A DNA stretch of 64,000 nucleotides from Pseudomonas sp. FP198. Its GTDB lineage: Bacteria > Pseudomonadota > Gammaproteobacteria > Pseudomonadales > Pseudomonadaceae. The notes beneath the pieces were generated by a model that did no database searches, had not been told where the DNA came from, and saw only the letters and a program-made list of their open reading frames with translations. Positions 1-8,617 of the stretch are shown piece after piece. A program made the translations under genes and the position numbers. The stretch spans positions 5,006,001 through 5,070,000 of the forward strand of contig NZ_CP117452.1 in NCBI RefSeq assembly GCF_030687895.1, written 5' to 3'. Position 1 is the first letter of the stretch. Each line of letters starts with the position of its first letter.

Positions 1-852
1 CTCGGCACGCTCGCTTCGAAGGTGCACGCTCCGGGCGATAACCTCTTTGCCGACACCCGTTTCTCCGAGCAGCAAAACCGAAATCCTGCCCTTGGCTGCC
101 TTGTCGATCATCCTGCATACCTTCAGGTAAGCAGGCGAGCGACCTATGCCGTAGTAATGACCTTCCTGCTTCGCGAGACTCGTGCGCAGTGAGCTGATCT
201 GCGATTGCAGTTCATACAGTTCCTCGATGATGGGGTCGGCTTGAAAGTAACGTCTGAACTGCGCAGCGTTCTCCCATTCCTCAGCGGGTTTTCCAATGAT
301 GATGCAGCGCTCATCCCCGCATCCGCGGCAACTTGTTTCCTGGATGATGATTTCCCGCTTCATGAACGAAGAGCTGTACGCGCATGCATAGCCCAACAAG
401 GACCAGCAAACCGGCTCCTCCATCAGCCCCACCTCGGTCAGACAGGTCTCGACTTCAAAGGAGTCAATCCATTCAAGTTCGCAGTAGAAGTGGCCGGTCT
501 CCTGATCAATCTCAAGCTGAATGGGTTTCGCATTGACCATGCCCTTCAGGGAGTGCAGCTGCGGACCAACCAGAAACATCTCCAACTGCGGACTGTCTGG
601 CCTAAGCTTGTGCGCCATTTCGGCGTCTTTGAGGCCCGATTGGTAGCCAAGCCTGAGGAAAAAACCCTTCGCGCGCTCGATCCCGAGCGTATTCATGAGT
701 TCACGGCGCAAGTTAGCCATCGCCGACACTTGCATCAGCAGCATTCTCTGTTCGCCAAACCAGATCTTGCCTTCTGTGCTTTGAAACCGGATCTGCTCGC
801 TCAGGTCCTGAAATCCGGAATACGTGAGCCCCGGCTTGTAACTGGCAACCAT
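1..852 (-). CDS. XylR/DmpR-type sigma-54-dependent activator, partial (N-terminal 284 residues)
   Basis: The reading frame is open to the left window edge. Residues about 20-120 resemble the XylR_N sensor domain. Residues about 135-195 form a V4R domain with the zinc-ligand cluster CRGCGDERC (C175, C178, C183), as in phenol and aromatic sensors such as MopR and DmpR. A linker follows, then the AAA+ domain starts with Walker A GETGVGKE at residues 263-270. By family knowledge the protein binds an aromatic effector directly and activates a sigma-54 promoter. The target genes lie outside the window to the left or are absent. ATG at 852 is the first methionine and gives the family N-terminus. The DNA-binding end is not visible. 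Confidence 0.9.
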   Translation of the reverse strand, partial: MVASYKPGLTYSGFQDLSEQIRFQSTEGKIWFGEQRMLLMQVSAMANLRRELMNTLGIERAKGFFLRLGYQSGLKDAEMAHKLRPDSPQLEMFLVGPQLHSLKGMVNAKPIQLEIDQETGHFYCELEWIDSFEVETCLTEVGLMEEPVCWSLLGYACAYSSSFMKREIIIQETSCRGCGDERCIIIGKPAEEWENAAQFRRYFQADPIIEELYELQSQISSLRTSLAKQEGHYYGIGRSPAYLKVCRMIDKAAKGRISVLLLGETGVGKEVIARSVHLRSERAE

Positions 853-1188
853 TGAATGACGCCTCGATTGATGTCGGTTTAGTTTTTGCGCCGAATGAGA
901 GGACTGAAAAGAGCGATCGTGCCGTCGCTCGATTCTAGCCAATGGGACCGGTAGAGTCGGGCGGACCTGGCAAAGCAAAGCCGCCAAGGCGCACAGGGTG
1001 CACGAAGAACATCAAAGCCCTGACCAAGGCGTTAGTAATTATGCCGACAGCGGGGCGCAAACCCTGGGCATTCACCTTCTCACCGGACCAGACGCGTTGA
1101 AGCGCTGAGCATTAAAAAGGATAAGTCGTGGAGTGCCCGACCATAAGCCTGGAAAAACCGGTTCGGTGTTTCGTTTTTCTCGAACGGC
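853..1188. other. 336-bp intergenic stretch, no supported gene
   Basis: This is the upstream region of the partial sigma-54 activator and the downstream region of the following LysR gene. It has one 52-codon open frame on the plus strand (942-1100) without a convincing ribosome site. I see no convincing terminator or -24/-12 promoter. Confidence 0.4.
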
Positions 1189-2118
1189 TCAATACTGCGC
1201 TTGCGAACTGACCGCCAGCATCCGCTCCCAAATTGGCGGATCGCCGATCGCTTCGCTAAGGAAGTTGCTCAGCGCGTGGAGCTTGGACGAGGCTTTTTGC
1301 GACTGACGATAAACGATAGAAATGTTTCCTCCTCGAGGGGCATAAGGTTCCAATACTTCCACCAATTCCCCGGCTACGATTGCCTCCGCGGCCAGAAATG
1401 TGGGCAATATAGCGAGCCCTAGACCGGCCTTTGCCGCCTCCATCAACTGATGGCCGCAGTTAGTACGCATTCGGCAGCGCACGCGAAATGATTGCAATGT
1501 GTCGTTCACCGGCAGCGTCCACATGCCATGTGGTTCGCGATTAACGTAGAGCATGGCGAAATGCTGAGCCAAGTCTTGGGGTATCTGAGGCGTGCCATGC
1601 CTACTTAGATAGCCAGGGCTGCCACAGATGATATGGCGGTTAGGCGTAATGATTTTGGCGATCAGCGAAGAGTCCGGTAATTCGCCAATGCGTACCGCCG
1701 CATCAAAACCCTCTTCCTGCAAGTTGACGCGGCGGTCGTCGAACTCAACGTCCAGGTTCAAGTCGGGGTATTGCTCGGCAAAAGACGCCAACATTGGGGT
1801 CAGATATCGCATACCGAACGCCATCGGAACAGCGATGCGTAAACTCCCTCGAACAATCGACTGAGAAGTCAGCACTGCGTTTTCGGCATCTTCAATATCG
1901 GCAAGGATCCTGGTGCAATGACGGTAAAAGACCTCACCAGATTCGGTCAGGCGAGTCTGCCGGCCACGCTCTAGCAGGATGCAACCTAGGCGTTTTTCCA
2001 GTTGCTGGATGCGCTCAGAAACCATCGACTTAGCCGTACCCAAACGACGAGCGGCCTCGGAAATACTCCCCGTGTCCCCTACTGCCACTAAAGCCTGCAT
2101 TTCAGATAGCTTGTTCAT
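1189..2118 (-). CDS. LysR-family transcriptional regulator
   Basis: The product is a 309-residue LTTR. The N-terminal winged helix-turn-helix (about residues 1-60, with SISEAARRLGTAKSMVSERI) is followed by a periplasmic-binding-protein-like effector domain. Length and layout are typical. The frame stays open upstream to 2199, but ATG at 2118 (MNKLSEMQ) matches the usual LTTR start; no strong Shine-Dalgarno sequence is seen in front of either start. It belongs to the subgroup typified by small single-gene regulators (CrgA/DsdC-like, judged by overall pattern only). No divergent partner is adjacent, so the target is unknown. It could control the SDR/amidohydrolase set upstream on the same strand. 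Confidence 0.85.
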   Translation of the reverse strand: MNKLSEMQALVAVGDTGSISEAARRLGTAKSMVSERIQQLEKRLGCILLERGRQTRLTESGEVFYRHCTRILADIEDAENAVLTSQSIVRGSLRIAVPMAFGMRYLTPMLASFAEQYPDLNLDVEFDDRRVNLQEEGFDAAVRIGELPDSSLIAKIITPNRHIICGSPGYLSRHGTPQIPQDLAQHFAMLYVNREPHGMWTLPVNDTLQSFRVRCRMRTNCGHQLMEAAKAGLGLAILPTFLAAEAIVAGELVEVLEPYAPRGGNISIVYRQSQKASSKLHALSNFLSEAIGDPPIWERMLAVSSQAQY

Positions 2119-2245
2119 ACTCAAAGTCCAAAGGAAATTGACTTGCAGGCTGTTAGACGGCCTGCCCGAGCGCAACTTGCTTTCACGATACCAGCACAAA
2201 GCAAACTGATCGGCTGCATCGAAAAATCGCTTGGGTGGAGGGGCG

Positions 2246-3118
2246 CTAGCCTGCGTTTGCGAACCACTCGACCAGCATGTCTGTCAGCACCCGTACTTTT
2301 CGCGTCGGGTATTGGCTATGCGGTCGAACAATGTAAATGCCAGCTCGCATGGGGGGGTATCTGAGCATTACGGGCACCAGAGCGCCGGTTTTGATGTGCT
2401 CATCAATCACGCTATCAGAGAGGTACCCCAGGCCCAGGCCGGAGACGGCTGCCGCAGCGAGCGCGACAGGATTGTCGGCCTTGAAGCGGCCCTGTGGATT
2501 GATTGTGATGGTTTTTTCGCCATCCATAAACCGCCAGGCTTCCACGCCCTGCATCAGGGATTCGTGTTCGAGAAGCTCATGGGGGGCCTCTGGCGCCCCA
2601 TGTGCTTTTACGTAGTCAGGGCTGGCTACGAGCTTGCCGTGAATGCTGCCCACACGCTTAGCGATGAAATTGGAACTCTGTAGATGTCCTACCCGAATAG
2701 CGCAGTCGTATCCCTCGCCGATCAGGTCCACGATTCGATCGCTGTAGCTCGTATAAATATGAAGTTGAGGGTGACGCCGCCCCATTTCCGCAAGTACGGG
2801 AGCAATATGCGTCGGGCCAAATGAGATGGGGGCTGCGATTCGCAAGCGGCCTCGAAGGTCTCCAGCCGGAATAACGGCTTCCTTGGCGGCGTCGAACTCG
2901 GTGACGATGCGTGAGGCGTACTCCCGGAAGGCTGCTCCTGCTTCAGTAACTGCGGCACCCCGGGTGGTTCTGGCAATTAACTGAACGCCCAGCCGGGTCT
3001 CTAGCCGCAGGAGCGTGCGGCTTATGATGGATTTCGTGACGCCCAGGCGCCGCGCCGCAGGCGATACGCCGCCCGCATCAGCAACCTCGATAAAGGTTTG
3101 AAGGTCTTCAATATCCAA
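2246..3118 (-). CDS. LysR-family transcriptional regulator
   Basis: This LTTR has about 290 residues. The wHTH (DIEDLQTFIEVADAGGVS, then AARRLGVTKSIISRTLLRLE) lies at residues 1-50, followed by the effector-binding domain. It has no ATG at the expected place. TTG at 3118, preceded by GCGGGAAGCA, gives the family-length N-terminus; another TTG at 3136 would add six residues. Its C-terminus (RYPPMRAG, then IVRPHSQYPTRKVRVL) is closely echoed by the broken LysR remnant at 9428-9670, so the two are related copies. It lies 98 bp downstream of the SDR gene on the same strand and may be its regulator. Confidence 0.83.
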   Translation of the reverse strand: MDIEDLQTFIEVADAGGVSPAARRLGVTKSIISRTLLRLETRLGVQLIARTTRGAAVTEAGAAFREYASRIVTEFDAAKEAVIPAGDLRGRLRIAAPISFGPTHIAPVLAEMGRRHPQLHIYTSYSDRIVDLIGEGYDCAIRVGHLQSSNFIAKRVGSIHGKLVASPDYVKAHGAPEAPHELLEHESLMQGVEAWRFMDGEKTITINPQGRFKADNPVALAAAAVSGLGLGYLSDSVIDEHIKTGALVPVMLRYPPMRAGIYIVRPHSQYPTRKVRVLTDMLVEWFANAG

Positions 3119-3216
3119 TGCTTCCCGCCTCTGCAAGCGGCCTCAAGTGTGCTCAGCCCCTGACCAGCAGACCGAGCCAGGCGACTGCCGTGAGCAGCCT
3201 TTCTGGATGCGGAAGG

Positions 3217-3957
3217 TTAAGCGATCGCCCCGCCGTCCACGGTCAGGATGGAGCCCGTCACCAGGCTCGCGGCAGGACTCGCCAGGAAGACCACCGCGCT
3301 CGCTACTTCATGAGGCTCGCCAAAACGCCCCAGGGACGACAGGCTTCGCTGGAAATCGGCCCCAGGACCATCTGCTGGGTTTGCGTCGGTGTCGATCGAC
3401 CCCGGCTGAACAAGGTTTACGGTGATACCACGGGGGCCAAGTTCGCGGGACAGGCCGCGGGTAAAGGAGAGCAGCGCCGACTTCGACATTGCATAGGCGG
3501 TGACGCCCGGAAACGGAACTCGCTCAGCCAAACCCGAGCCAATTGAGATGATTCGTCCGCCAGCGGACAGATGCGGGATAACCGCCTTGGCAAACAGAAC
3601 GGGGCCTCGTACGTTGATGTCCATCAGCGCTTGATAGTCGTCCACGTTGATGTCAACGATCATTCCGCTTAAGCCGATCGCCGCGCTGTTAACGAGAATA
3701 TCGAGGCCACCGAGCGCCGAGACGGCCTGCCCGACAGCGCCTTCAATGGCTTCTGGGTTGGCACTGTCGGCTTGAATAGCAATTGCGCGGGAGCCTTTTT
3801 CTTCGATGGACTTGACCACGGACTCAGCTTTTTGCATCGAGTGCTGGTAGGTGAACGCAACATCGGCGCCGTTCTCCGCCAGCGCCACTGCGATTGCAGC
3901 GCCGATCCCGCGAGCACCTCCCGTCACCAGCGCACGTTTGCCGTTCAAATCGATCAT
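3217..3957 (-). CDS. SDR-family NAD(P)-dependent oxidoreductase
   Basis: This is a classical short-chain dehydrogenase/reductase of 246 residues, the usual length. The cofactor motif TGGARGIG is at residues 12-19, the NSAA variant of NNAG at 90-93, and catalytic Y155/K159 occur in YAMSK with a serine near 139-141. The C-terminal PGSIDTD and VTGSILTVDGG are typical of FabG-like enzymes. The Arg in the glycine-rich motif suggests NADP(H), but this is weak inference. The substrate cannot be told. It sits between the amidohydrolase (upstream) and a LysR gene (downstream), all on the minus strand. Confidence 0.9.
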   Translation of the reverse strand: MIDLNGKRALVTGGARGIGAAIAVALAENGADVAFTYQHSMQKAESVVKSIEEKGSRAIAIQADSANPEAIEGAVGQAVSALGGLDILVNSAAIGLSGMIVDINVDDYQALMDINVRGPVLFAKAVIPHLSAGGRIISIGSGLAERVPFPGVTAYAMSKSALLSFTRGLSRELGPRGITVNLVQPGSIDTDANPADGPGADFQRSLSSLGRFGEPHEVASAVVFLASPAASLVTGSILTVDGGAIA

Positions 3958-4089
3958 TACTCACCTTTGTGCTTAACAGTTATTGGGTCGCCCGCCGTCA
4001 CCAAGGTTGGGCAAGCGCGCCGACGGAGCGGATAGTAGGGTTGCAGTTCCCGCGTTTGTAGCCCTAAAAAATGCCTTACTGTGTCGCAC

Positions 4090-4113
4090 AAAGGGGAACA
4101 TGCAGTCCCCTTT
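4090..4113 (-). terminator. Short GC hairpin, possible terminator of the amidohydrolase operon
   Basis: AAAGGGGA and TCCCCTTT form a perfect 8-bp stem around an 8-nt loop, about 50 bp beyond the amidohydrolase stop and 130 bp before the SDR start. The T-tract is better on the plus strand than on the minus strand, so terminator activity for the minus-strand genes is only a possibility. Confidence 0.4.
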
Positions 4114-4163
4114 TACAGCGATGCAACCGCAGCGCGACACCTCCGTCACAACGGTGGCTCTTC

Positions 4164-6164
4164 TTACACTGCCCAACAGGAGCAGCCCAGTGCACCAAAG
4201 AAACTTCGGGGGTCCGAAACCGGAGCATTGGAGCCCCATGCACCGGCATGGTCGTGCCCGTGCAGGCCGCAAGAGCTTGCACACCCGCACGAAGCGGCGA
4301 GGTGGGCGCGCGTCGGCGACAGCGAGTTTTTGCCCGCACCCTCTGGGTCGCCCCAGGCGCCATAACCTTTGAAAGTACGCGTTGGGGACCAGTCGGGCAT
4401 GGCGGGTGGTAGCGGGTTGTCGTCAAGCGGGGCGAAAGGGCCCGCACCGTAGACCACGCGCCCCCCCACCACGGTCAGATCAGCGGTGAGAAAAGAAATC
4501 TCGTCTTCAGGTACGGCGAAGTAGTCTTTGCTCGGCACAATCAGGTCCGCAAAGTGACCAATTTGGATGCGGCCGCGTTTGCCCTCCTCGTTAGAGAACC
4601 AGGCGACGTTCTCTGTCCACATGCGCAACGCGGTTTCGCGATCGAGGAGGTTGCGTTGGGGATACAGGTTCAGACCGCCCACCGTCTTACCGGTGACCAT
4701 CCAAGACAGCGAAACCCAAGGGTTGTAAGAGGCGACGCGGGTGGCGTCGGTGCCCGCTGACACTTTCACGCCTTTTTCCAGCATGCGCGCCACGGGGGGC
4801 GTTGCCTCTGCGGCACGGGCGCCGTAGCGCTCGACAAAATACTCGCCCTGATAGGCCATGCGATGCTGCACGGCAATGCCACCACCGAGTGCAGCGATCC
4901 GGTCGATCGATTTGTCCGAGATCGTTTCGGCATGATCAAAGAACCAATTGATGCCTGCCAGGGGGATGTCCTGGTTAACTTTCTCAAATACATCCAGCGA
5001 ACGAGTGATGGTTTCGTCGTAGGTGGCATGCAACCGCCACGGCCATCGGTTCTGCGCGAGGATGCGTACAACCTCTTCCAGGTCGCCTTCCATCTCGGGC
5101 GGAAGGTCCGGCCGCGGCTGGCGGAAATCCTCGAAGTCAGCTGCGGAGAACACCAACATTTCACCCGCGCCGTTGTGACGGAAGTAGTCGTTACCCTGCT
5201 TGTACTTGACGCTGGAGGTCCACTTGAGGAAATCCTCCTTTTCTTCCTTGGGTTTCTGGGTGAACAGGTTGTAAGCCAGCCTGACCGTCATCTGACCTTC
5301 GTTGTCCAACTTCTGAATCACTGCGTAATCGTCGGGGTAGTTTTGGAAACCGCCGCCCGCATCAATAACCCCTGTCACACCCAAGCGATTGAGTTCACGC
5401 ATGAAATGGCGGGTGGAGTTGATCTGATAGTCGAAGGGCAGCTTCGGCCCCTTGGCCAACGTGGCGTAAAGAATCGTCGCGTTGGGCGTGGCCAACAGCA
5501 GGCCAGTCGGGGCGCCATTGGCATCGCGAAAAATTTGCCCGCCGGGTGGCTCGGGTGTGTCGCGGGTGTAGCCAACCGCACGCAAGGCCGCACCATTGAG
5601 CAAGGCCCGGTCATAGAGATGCAGCAGGAATACAGGCGTATCGGGCGCGATAGCATTGATCTCGGCAATGGTGGGCAAGCGCTTTTCAACGAACTGGTGT
5701 TCGGTAAAGCCACCGACTACGCGGACCCATTGCGGTGCTGGCGTGTTAGCCACCTGACGCTTGAGCATGTCCATCGCGTCAGCCAACGAACGCACTCCGT
5801 CCCAGCGCAATTCCAGGTTGTAGTTAAGGCCGCCGCGGATCATGTGGATATGATTGTCGACTAAGCCGGGCAGTACGCAACGCCGCTTGAGGTCGACAAT
5901 TTTTGTAGCTGAACCAGCCAGCGCCATGACTTCCTGGTCTGAACCTACTGCCAGAAACTTGCCGTCTTTAATTGCTACGGCGTTGGCGACCGGGTTGGTG
6001 CGATCCAATGTAGTGATCTCACCATTGCGGAAAATGATTTCGGGAATGGAGTCGCTCATAGTGGGCCTTTCCTTTCTAAGCGTTTCGGAAAAAGCGTTGT
6101 GCCCAAAGACGCCACCCAACGCGAGCGTGGAGGCGGCCCCGAGAAACTTTCGGCGCGATGTCAT
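4164..6164 (-). CDS. Tat-exported YtcJ-like metal-dependent amidohydrolase
   Basis: A 666-residue amidohydrolase-superfamily enzyme. It starts with a twin-arginine signal (SRRKFLGAASTLALGGVFG), which predicts folded export to the periplasm. Metal motif HIHM lies near residue 105 (the first HxH), followed by HATYDET, FDHAE and GTDATR in the order typical of YtcJ/amidohydrolase_3 proteins. After the barrel (ending near residue 600) comes an unusual tail with five cysteines and clustered histidines (CGCASSC, HGHDH, GCSCWAV). I recall similar tails in Pseudomonas relatives but know no function for them. The gene follows the XapX and isochorismatase genes by 74 bp and is probably co-transcribed with them. 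The substrate is unknown, probably an amide or ester of a small organic compound. Confidence 0.85.
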   Translation of the reverse strand: MTSRRKFLGAASTLALGGVFGHNAFSETLRKERPTMSDSIPEIIFRNGEITTLDRTNPVANAVAIKDGKFLAVGSDQEVMALAGSATKIVDLKRRCVLPGLVDNHIHMIRGGLNYNLELRWDGVRSLADAMDMLKRQVANTPAPQWVRVVGGFTEHQFVEKRLPTIAEINAIAPDTPVFLLHLYDRALLNGAALRAVGYTRDTPEPPGGQIFRDANGAPTGLLLATPNATILYATLAKGPKLPFDYQINSTRHFMRELNRLGVTGVIDAGGGFQNYPDDYAVIQKLDNEGQMTVRLAYNLFTQKPKEEKEDFLKWTSSVKYKQGNDYFRHNGAGEMLVFSAADFEDFRQPRPDLPPEMEGDLEEVVRILAQNRWPWRLHATYDETITRSLDVFEKVNQDIPLAGINWFFDHAETISDKSIDRIAALGGGIAVQHRMAYQGEYFVERYGARAAEATPPVARMLEKGVKVSAGTDATRVASYNPWVSLSWMVTGKTVGGLNLYPQRNLLDRETALRMWTENVAWFSNEEGKRGRIQIGHFADLIVPSKDYFAVPEDEISFLTADLTVVGGRVVYGAGPFAPLDDNPLPPAMPDWSPTRTFKGYGAWGDPEGAGKNSLSPTRAHLAASCGCASSCGLHGHDHAGAWGSNAPVSDPRSFFGALGCSCWAV

Positions 6165-6238
6165 AGGTTGTGGTCCTCACAAATACGAAGCCCGTTTCCA
6201 GTTGCTTCTGGAAATAGGTGAACGCCAGAACTGATTGC

Positions 6239-6526
6239 TCACGTCTGCTTGGACTCTTGCACCTGCTGCTCCTGCTCCTGCTCCTGCGCAGCTCGACCAG
6301 GCAACTGACCCAGTACATGACTCAAGGCGTGCGTTTTGTCACAGGCCGCGCTGAACGCTGCTCCACATAGCATCTGCTTGCCTATCGGGATGATCTGTTC
6401 ACCGACCAGAATTCCAAGCAGCCCGACCAAAGCCACTAGCGGCGGTGCGGGTGAGCGCACGCTCAGCAGGCTGTAGACGACACCAACAAGCAGGCCGGCG
6501 GCCAGGGACAATGCATACATTTTCAT
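6239..6526 (-). CDS. XapX-domain (DUF1427) small membrane protein
   Basis: A 95-residue protein whose first 50 residues are the XapX domain: a hydrophobic segment (YALSLAAGLLVGVVYSLLSV), the conserved RSPAPP, and a second hydrophobic stretch (LVALVGLLGILVGEQ). The C-terminal 25 residues are Gln/Glu-rich and low in complexity. GAGGTGGAGC before the ATG is a good ribosome site. The function of the family is not established. It recurs next to isochorismatase-like hydrolases and amidohydrolases, as here, which suggests a membrane or transport helper for that pathway. Confidence 0.85.
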   Translation of the reverse strand: MKMYALSLAAGLLVGVVYSLLSVRSPAPPLVALVGLLGILVGEQIIPIGKQMLCGAAFSAACDKTHALSHVLGQLPGRAAQEQEQEQQVQESKQT

Positions 6527-6609
6527 GCTCCACCTCGTGTTCTGGACAATAACGGCGATGGGGGAGAGCTATCGCCTTAACGGCGCGCGATAGCTCTTTC
6601 ACTGCACGC

Positions 6610-7302
6610 TTACCTGGCTGGGTTTGGACCGATGTGCTCGCCGTGCTGCACACGCTCTGGCGCCTTGTGCACCATGGTGTAGGCATAATCCACGCCCATG
6701 CCGTAGGCGCCGGAATGTTCCTGAACGATCGCCATCACGGCCTCGTAGGTCTCTTTGCGCGCCCAATCGCGCTGCCATTCGAGCAGCACCTGTTGCCACG
6801 TCACCGGCACGATACCGGCCTGAACCATGCGGTCCATGGCGTAGTTGTGTGCGTCAACCGAGGTGCCACCCGAGGCGTCGGCAACCATGTAGATTTCATA
6901 GTCCGTGTCACGCAGACAGGACAGTGCGAAGGTGGTGTTGCAGACCTCGGTCCACAGGCCGGATACGACGATCTTTTTGCGGCCGGCACTGGCGGATTTT
7001 GCCAAGGCGTCACGAACGTTTTGGTCGTCCCAAGAGTTCATCGAACTGCGCTCGAGAATTTTGTTCTCCGGATAAACAGCCAGCAATTCAGGATATGTAT
7101 TGCCCGAGAAACTTTCGGTTTCCACCGTAGTGATGGTCGTAGGTATGCCAAACGCTTTAGCAGCTTTGGCCAACCCCACCACGTTGTTTTTCAACACCTG
7201 TCGATCTATCGACTGCACACCAAAGGCCATTTGTGGCTGCTGGTCGATGAAAATGACCTGGCTGTTTTGCGGGGTTAGTACCTCTAAGAACTTATTGGAC
7301 AT
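6610..7302 (-). CDS. Isochorismatase-like (YcaC-type) cysteine hydrolase
   Basis: A 230-residue single-domain isochorismatase-fold enzyme. The catalytic Asp is in VIFIDQQPQM (near residue 20), a Lys follows near residue 110, and the nucleophile Cys is in GLWTEVCNTT (near residue 125), with the cis-peptide region ADASGGTS after it. YcaC-type members hydrolyse small amides, but the substrate here is unknown. AAGGAAA before ATG 7302 is the ribosome site. It is the first gene of the minus-strand set with XapX and the amidohydrolase. A second, about equally long relative lies at 8618-9268. Confidence 0.88.
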   Translation of the reverse strand: MSNKFLEVLTPQNSQVIFIDQQPQMAFGVQSIDRQVLKNNVVGLAKAAKAFGIPTTITTVETESFSGNTYPELLAVYPENKILERSSMNSWDDQNVRDALAKSASAGRKKIVVSGLWTEVCNTTFALSCLRDTDYEIYMVADASGGTSVDAHNYAMDRMVQAGIVPVTWQQVLLEWQRDWARKETYEAVMAIVQEHSGAYGMGVDYAYTMVHKAPERVQHGEHIGPNPAR

Positions 7303-7743
7303 GGCGGATTTCCTTTATAGGTAGACCGATGCGAAAGCGGCGTTATGCGTCGCTGCGTGAGCAGAACGCTGCCCGTCCCGGTAGCCGCAAGTGCCACTGT
7401 CCGGGCCAGTTCAGGGGCTGCCGAAAAGCCCCGTGATTTATGGATGCAGGCCTTATCCAATGGCGTTCACCAAATTCCAGTCGATATCCGTTCTTCGTTC
7501 TCACTGCCATTTGGCGATTTGTGGTAATCCAAACCGCAAGGCAATGCGACAGTCAGCGGGAAAGCAAGGGCTATGCCATCGCCATAAATCTAAAAAAACG
7601 GTTAATTATCAACAAGATACTGACTATATGTAACCAACAGACAGTGGCGCCGGAGTTTCGCGCCGACAGCCTGATTGATCATTTGGTAAAGCCAAAGTGA
7701 GGTTTTGTGATTTGATCAATGCAGCTGCAGCATGGCAGCGCGG
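7303..7743. other. 441-bp intergenic region with the promoter side of the hydrolase-XapX-amidohydrolase set
   Basis: No gene is supported here. The only structure noticed is a 6-bp hairpin GGGGCT/AGCCCC at 7414-7432 and an AT-rich segment around 7585-7635 that may hold the promoter of the hydrolase gene. The region lies between the 3' end of the damaged pirin gene and the 5' end of the hydrolase. Confidence 0.4.
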
Positions 7744-8253
7744 TCAGGTGAAATCAGTCCGCGCTATCGCCGTCGAGAAAGCCGCTTTTTCAGACGGTAA
7801 GCGCGGCGGCTTCAGCTCGTCCGGAAGCGGGATAAATTCGGCGTCATCGGCATCCGGAAGTTTCATTCTTCCCCCCTTCCAGTCGGCAGCCGCCTGGGCG
7901 AGTCGGGTCTCTGACGAGGACACAAAATTCCAGTACAGATACCGCTTGCCGACAGGCTCGCCGCCCAGAACCATCACCGTGGAACGCTCCAGGGCTCGAA
8001 CGCGCGAAGCGTTGGCGCCGAGTACCAGCATGCGGGCTGCCTCGTGCCGGGCGCCACCCAGCTCGACCGCGCCGGCCGCAACATACAGCGCGCGCTCCGG
8101 GTGCCCGTACGGAATTTCGGCGGTCGCACCTGGCAACATTTCCAAATGAATAAATGGGCCAACCATCCGCTGTTTGGCGAACGGCAGCACGCGGCCGATT
8201 TCAACGCCGCCACCAAGGTTGCGGCGCCGCTGCTGGATGATCATCTCAATCAT
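7744..8253 (-). CDS. Pirin-family protein with large in-frame internal deletion
   Basis: The 169-residue product begins like a pirin (IIQQRRRNLGG, then GRVLPFAKQRMVGPFI, residues 5-36). It then jumps directly to the C-terminal cupin (LPGATAEIPYGHPERALYVAAG onward), ending with the typical WNFVSSS and AEFIPLPDE. Full pirins have about 280-290 residues. The missing block of roughly 120 residues contains the HPHIGL metal ligands of the first cupin, so enzymatic activity is not expected. ATG overlaps the stop of the upstream monooxygenase fragment (ATGA), a remnant of operon structure. It is likely a decaying gene, although the frame is intact. Confidence 0.8.
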   Translation of the reverse strand: MIEMIIQQRRRNLGGGVEIGRVLPFAKQRMVGPFIHLEMLPGATAEIPYGHPERALYVAAGAVELGGARHEAARMLVLGANASRVRALERSTVMVLGGEPVGKRYLYWNFVSSSETRLAQAAADWKGGRMKLPDADDAEFIPLPDELKPPRLPSEKAAFSTAIARTDFT

Positions 8254-8528
8254 GGTCGTTCTCCTGCCTGTGCAGCGGGCAGCGCGCGGATAACCGGTGC
8301 GACTTCGCTGCCCAATAGTTCGATCGAACGTTTCATTCCCGCCGTGTCGAGCGAGGCGGTACTCATCAGGAAGGTAGCTCGCGCTACGCCACCCAGCGTT
8401 TCACAGGCATGCAGCATTTGGCTGCCGACCGTTGAAGGATCGCCAATCAGAAACGCCCGTCGATATCGCACGGTTCCTTTTATCAGGGTTAATGGCGAGA
8501 TCGGGTCGGTTGCACGAGCCCCAAGCCA
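8250..8528 (-). pseudogene. C-terminal stump of an LLM-class flavin-dependent monooxygenase
   Basis: The frame is open from just inside a stop at 8529-8531 to the TGA at 8250. It encodes only the C-terminal end of a luciferase-like monooxygenase: RRAFLIGDPSTV, HACETLGGVARATFLMS, and KRSIELLGSEVAPVIRAL. LLM proteins are about 330-450 residues, so more than 75% is missing, including the flavin-binding barrel. A GTG at 8471 could start a 73-residue peptide. It is coupled to the internally deleted pirin gene, consistent with erosion of a former LLM-pirin operon. Confidence 0.75.
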
Positions 8529-8617
8529 TCAGGGATATTCGATATGTAGAAAGCGGGAATGAAGGCGGGAGTCCCCCTGACGGAGCGGCGCCTGGCTAGT
8601 CCTTCATCCCAGCTGGA

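Noticed and set aside
942-1100. 52-codon plus-strand open frame in the intergenic stretch
   Set aside because: No ribosome site and no recognisable sequence; chance is sufficient.
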